DNA of 64,000 nucleotides from assembly GCF_964275005.1 (NCBI RefSeq), contig NC_092703.1, positions 1 to 64,000 of the forward strand. The letters are read 5' to 3'. Below, one piece after another: positions 38,650 through 44,600 of this stretch (positions within the stretch are counted from its first letter, which is position 1; each line of letters begins with the position of its first letter). The notes under the pieces were generated by a model. That model did not search any database and had not been told where the DNA came from. It saw only the letters and a list, made by a program, of their open reading frames with translations. Made by a program: the position numbers and the translations under genes. This DNA is from Diadema setosum (taxonomy: Eukaryota; Echinodermata; Echinoidea; Diadematoida; Diadematidae).

Positions 38650-41600
38650 CACACACACACAAAATCTATTTTGTACCATCATCACACTCTTTCTTCATAC
38701 CTTGGAAATTACTCAATGCATAAACTTCCCCAAAATTCCCCAAATATGTGTACCTGCACTCTTAGAAAATTATAGCAAACCCAGTTCAAGACATTTCTGA
38801 CAAACATGTCATTTGAATATTTTGCCAGTTATGTGAAACTGTCATGGATCACACATTGTGAAGACATTGTACTATACGCCTATTGGGAGAATCATGCATT
38901 ATGGCGGAGGCATCAGTCGCCATAGCGACATTTCTAGTTTTTTCTGTTCTTTTCTTTCCTTAGATTCTTGTAATCAGCCTGTGGAATACGATGACAGTGA
39001 GGAGGAAAAGACCAAGAAGAGACAAGGATCAAAGGAAGAAGAAGTGATGGAGGAGGGATGTATCCAAGGGAAGACCACGCTTCACTCCCTGCAGCAGAAA
39101 CTGATGTATGATGCCAGGAAACAGCGCAAGATGACCCGATATGAAGCCCTGCGCAGTGAGATCCTAGACTTCTTTGATTCCTTGTTCAGGTTTGTAAGCC
39201 TCATACGTTCTTGTTAGTGTCAATAGATAATTGAAGGACTTATCAATGCGCAACATCAGTCTTTATAGTCAGTAAAAAGTAGAGAATGTAAGATGGGATT
39301 GTTTCGTATGTCATGAAAGACAAGTGTATTGCAGTCTTTCCTTTTCATTTGTTCATTCCTGCAGGCAGTATTTGACATGCCCAATGAACCAACCTCTGCA
39401 TGAGGTGTGCTACTACAATGACATCTCTGAGCTCAGGCAGCGGCTGAATGCCTCCCCGAGGGCAGCAATCCAGACTGCTTTGAGTAATCCATACTACTAC
39501 CTGCAGGTAGGAAGCTGTCTCAGTACACAACTGTTGTGTCACACCATCTATTTAGCCAGCACTCACCACCATAATTGTGTAATGGTTATTGCTTTGGTGT
39601 TGGAGCAGCTATCAGAAATCTGTTGATGTACACTCACTGTTGTCATAACATCATCTACTGTATACGCCAAATATTTCAAGAGGTTTTTATTTTCGCAAAT
39701 TTTGCGAGTCGGGTGCTATTCGCGAAATTAAAGACACACAAAAATATTGACTCTGATCCAGATGTGAATGTGACATACGCGTGTACACTTCTCCATTCAG
39801 TACAGGACTCAACGATCGTGAATTTAACCACTTGCAAAATCGTCGGGTATTCCCGATTCGCAAAAATTTAGACTCGCGAAATATATGGCGTATACAGTAC
39901 ATAGGAGCACACTGTATACATGGTGTCTCAGTGTTAGAGACACATATTAATTGATGTCTTGCCAACCACTCTGATCAAAAGATTTTGACTCTCTTGTAAA
40001 GATATGATGTCAATATCATAATTTTGTGTCAAGTAAATCAGGTATTTACTCCTCATAACCTGACTGGAGACCTTTCTTTTTCCATACAGTGGATGAATTT
40101 TATGACTGGTGGTCTTTTCTTGTATGCTCCACTATATACAAAACTTGCTGTAAGTAAACATGTAGTGAGACTGTTAGGTTAGACAACAAAATCGTTCGTA
40201 CTCACAGCTGGATTGACTTGTTACAGCTAGAATTTATTCCAAGCTTATACTTCTGCACTTCATAAACTCTCTAGTAACTCCAGTTGCACAGATTGAAATG
40301 GGGAAACAATTTACAGTCAAACCTGTCTATAGCGGCCACCCAAGGGAAATGAAAAAAGTGGTCGTTATGGACAGGTGGTTGATTAGACAGGTTTGACTGT
40401 GTTAACAAGAAAACAGTATCTCTGGTTAAAGCTAAATCAAAGGACAAATTAAATGATGTATTCATGGAATACCATAGTTGTTTCCTTCATTATTTTTAAT
40501 GATCAAAAGAGTCTTCCAAAGATATTATTTATTTTATACCTCATACAAAATATGATTCAAGGTATATTAATCACACTTTAATGCTAAGTCCCAGTTAAGT
40601 CTTGTTTATTTTGTGTTCATGTGTTCATCCAATTCCCACTGGTTTTTAGTTCAATCAAATTGTTTTCTAATAAGCATCACCCCTCCCAAACATCTTATCA
40701 CACTCCAAGTGTTAACTGTTGCCTCGTTCAAATAATGATGAAATGAGGTGAAAGCCATAAAATCATTTTCTGGTTGTTACTGTTGCAATGAAATGCAATT
40801 CTTCTGCTCATCATCTGAAAGTGATATCGATGTATTTCTTTTGAGAAAATTATCATTCAGCATCAAGAGTGGAATAATATCTGTATTGTGTTTTTATACA
40901 GAACTCAGAGTGTGAGAAGCTTGGAGATGGGATCAGCAACACTCTGCCTGACCTGTGCATCGTCTACAAACTCCATCTTGAATGTGGTAGATTAATCAAC
41001 CTGTATGACTGGTTACAGGTGAGATTGAATATAGGTAGATAAGCAGGTAACTCAATAGTACTTTAATAGTTGAACAGTTAAATGAGGGCAGTAAAGATGT
41101 ACACAGATACGACTGTAGTTTCATCAAATAAAAAATGTGTTACAGTAAAGTCTGGGATTGATTTGGGGCAGACGTGCCAAGTCTCTTCATTCATTTAAAG
41201 ATTCCTGATAAATGAAATTTATCTTCATGTTTTGATAATAGTATGCAAACACTCTTTGATTCTAGTTTTATTTGGGCTTGTTGAGTAGCATGTAATGCAC
41301 AATTACCTAATTCTTCTTTGTAACCGTTAGCAGCCCTGAAGGCATTGTAAATTATGTTCCTTCGTAGAATGGGTGATTTCATTCAGTCATTAAGATAAGA
41401 ATGTATATCCTACCACTGTTTTCTCTTCCTCTTTCAGGCATTCATTACTGTAGTTCAGGGAGACAGTCATCCAGAGACCAGTGACACAACCTCAAAACCA
41501 GATTCTGTCTTGCAGTATCCTTTCAGAAACAAGGCTTATTGTTAAAATCATGATTTGATGTATTTTTCAGTTAGCAATGATGGTATATTCAGTTGGAAGT

Positions 41601-44600
41601 TTTAGCTTAACCAAGGTAAGCCTCAAGTGAGCTGTGATGATCTTTCTGTCCATTGTCTGCCTTCCCTCATGTATTGCGATAACCTTGCTATAATCTTCTT
41701 TTCTAAGACCATGGTCCAATATAACAAAACTTGCTTGGAGTCATTCTTACAAGCAAGGAATACAGAATTTATCCAGTGATACTAGTAGTGAGTAAGGAGC
41801 TCAATATCAGAACCAAATAGCATTGTGTAGATACTGTAAAAGTGGATATTTTCGCGCTAATTTTTTGCGCTTGGCCGGCTGCGAAGAGTTTCGCGTGTTT
41901 TTAATTCCGCGGAATGAAGACATCACGCACAGGAACAAGTATGGCAAGCAAAAATATTCACGTGCTTTTGTTTTCACGCTAGTTTCTGGTTGCGTGAAAT
42001 GCGCGAAAATTTCAACACCGCGGAAATTTCCACTTTTACAGTACTGCATTTGACGGTTCGGTGTAATAATGTCAGAGGTAAAAATGTCAGAGGTAAAAAT
42101 GTCAGAAGTAAAAATGTCAGAGGTAAAAATGTCAGAAGCAAAAATGCCAGAGGTAAAAATGTCAGAGGTAAAGTTGTCAGTGGTCGAATGTCAGTGGTCA
42201 AAATGCCAGAGATAAAAATGTAATTGGTAAAAATTTATAGCCTTAGATAAAAGGCATATGGGGTGTAACCAACCTTTCATCACCCATCAAGTTTGCTAAA
42301 TGCAGAAGGCTTGTTTACTATAGAAACAGCATCTTAACAACAAGTACATTCTCGAGACACAACTGAACAAGGCGTAGATCCAGAGGTGGGGAGGGGTCCA
42401 GCAGGGCAATTGCCTTTAAAGAAAATGTTGGGGGCTGAGATGTCTTTTTAAATTTTCACCACGGACCTCACAAATAATGGTAATAGTGACAATTTTTTAG
42501 GTTAACCCTAAAAGGGCTGGGGGGCGGAATCCGCCCCCCCCCCTCGACGTTTCGCGCTATAATTCTGTAACGCGAGAAGGCCTCATCGCGAGGCTTCTTG
42601 ACTTTGTTCAAGTCTCACGCAACTTTTGAGACCAAATTTGCGACGTCCGCACATACTTTTGCGAAGCCACGCCCGTTTTTGTAACGGAATGTCGCCCCAA
42701 AACGGGCACAATTTTGTGATTTTGTGTACATTTCCTATGGAAAACAGTGCTCTGTCATGAAAGTCATAAAAACCTGATTATTTTTACAGTTTATCACTTT
42801 CATTGATTAGTTTTGTGCTAATTATGGTAGAAAAGTGGTCAGTGACAATTTCCAATGAAAAAACAAAGAAAAAAACAAAAGTTGAAAAACAGAAAAATAC
42901 ATAAGAAATCCTGAAAACAATAAAATACATAAGAATTGAAATGAGTTTTGGAATTTTTTGTGATGTACAATTGTTGAATATGCTAAAACAGATTTACAGA
43001 TCAAAAATTAGTTTCTCAATGCTTTTAATTAGGCTAAAATATGATCTTGAGCTTAATTTGCATAATTAATTAATTAATTAAAATTAGAAATTGATTGTTT
43101 CAAAAAATCTTATGACACAATCTCGTAGATTATGACGCAGGTCTCACGCATGCAAAGTCCTTGAGCAGAGAAAAAATACGTTGAAAAACCTTAAACAAAT
43201 TACACTGAACAATGATGATGACATAGGAGCCTCACATATTTCAGAAATGTAGCAGTGTAATTCCCATTACAATACTGCCAGTTTGCAAGTTCACCTGTGG
43301 ATAATGTATGCATGCCTTCTTCTTCTGTTCTGCTTCCTTGAGCCCCAACTTGTGCATTCCTTTAGTGAGGCTGTCATGTCATCATCCTTGTTCATAGTGA
43401 TTTGTTATAAATTTTGAAAACATTCTTTTTCCTCATCCCAATCACTATAGATTCTGAAACTCTGTACCTGGTATAACCAATTTATAGTTGTTCATATGTA
43501 AAAGTCTGAAAATCATCTGGAGGTCTCCTTTAAGTCTCCTAAAAGGAATATGCAATAAGAAGAGATGAAAACGACTTTAATTCATTAATGTTTACATCAA
43601 TTTGTTAAAATAAGACATTTCAATTTTTCTATGCTCTGCATGCGCGAACGTTTTGTTTTAACCATAGCTATATTGGCCCTGGAAATTACTTTCATTCAAG
43701 TATTTAAAGGTCCAATTATCTCCAGTCATCGTTCACATCATGTCAAGAACGTTTTGTATTGTATTCATTTACCATGAAAATTGTCCTCATGATTCACATA
43801 AAAGCAAAAAGCATATTTTCGAACCAATGAAGAAATTCATTCAACTCCAATATTCCATGTTCATATTTTTCTATCAAAATATAGAAATTTTGTCGAACCG
43901 TTTGGTATGATTATGCAAGAACACTTGTAAAATAAATTGATAATTGTTGATAATGCATCCTTTTGCTGTTTAAAAAGTAAACTATTTCAATATTAATCGA
44001 TCACTGCATTGTAATTAGAGAAATTTGGATAATCTGCCAAATCTATTTTAAAGTTCGCTCACTCGGCATGCTCACATGGCTTAATTTTTCTGGACATTGG
44101 TGATTTGCCAGAAGTTTTTCTTTTCTTATTTGTTTGCTTGTTTCACAATTGCAAAGGCACGACAAGAGATGAAGGCGCGGGCGTCCACCACTCGTTCACG
44201 ACACGTAATTCCACAAATATTCTTCAAATCTGCAGTTTGGATTTAATAATTCGATAAATACAGTTTGCTCTGGCTAGGTTATTTTATACCTCTTTATATT
44301 TTTACCTCTTGACATAATCTCTGTCATTACTTCCTACACTTTTACCTCTGACATTTTTACCTCTGACATTTTTACTTCTGTCATTTTTACCTCTGACAAT
44401 TTTACCTCTGACATTTTTACCCCTGACATTTTTACCTCTGGCATTTTTACCTCTGACATTTTTACCTCTGACATTTTTACCCCTGACATTTTTACCTCTG
44501 ACATTTTTACCTGGCACCCATTTGACATGGTGTGTCTCTTTAGAAGTACAGCTTCTTAAGAGTACACTGCAGATCACTGTGCTTTCTGTTGGCCATAAAT

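Larger units (their letters stand above)
39507..40901 (+). other. ORC3 intron with two MITEs
   Basis: Holds MITEs at 39656-39900 and 40313-40400; the rest shows nothing recognisable. Confidence 0.6.

Noticed and set aside
40091..40151. An extra ORC3 exon after CCATACAG at 40089
   Set aside because: The peptide ([20 protein letters not shown]) matches no ORC3 segment, and exons l and m already join in frame at the conserved position.
42069..44577. [10 protein letters not shown] / [10 protein letters not shown] peptide repeats as a coding gene
   Set aside because: Pure products of a 15-bp satellite, open in several frames on both strands.
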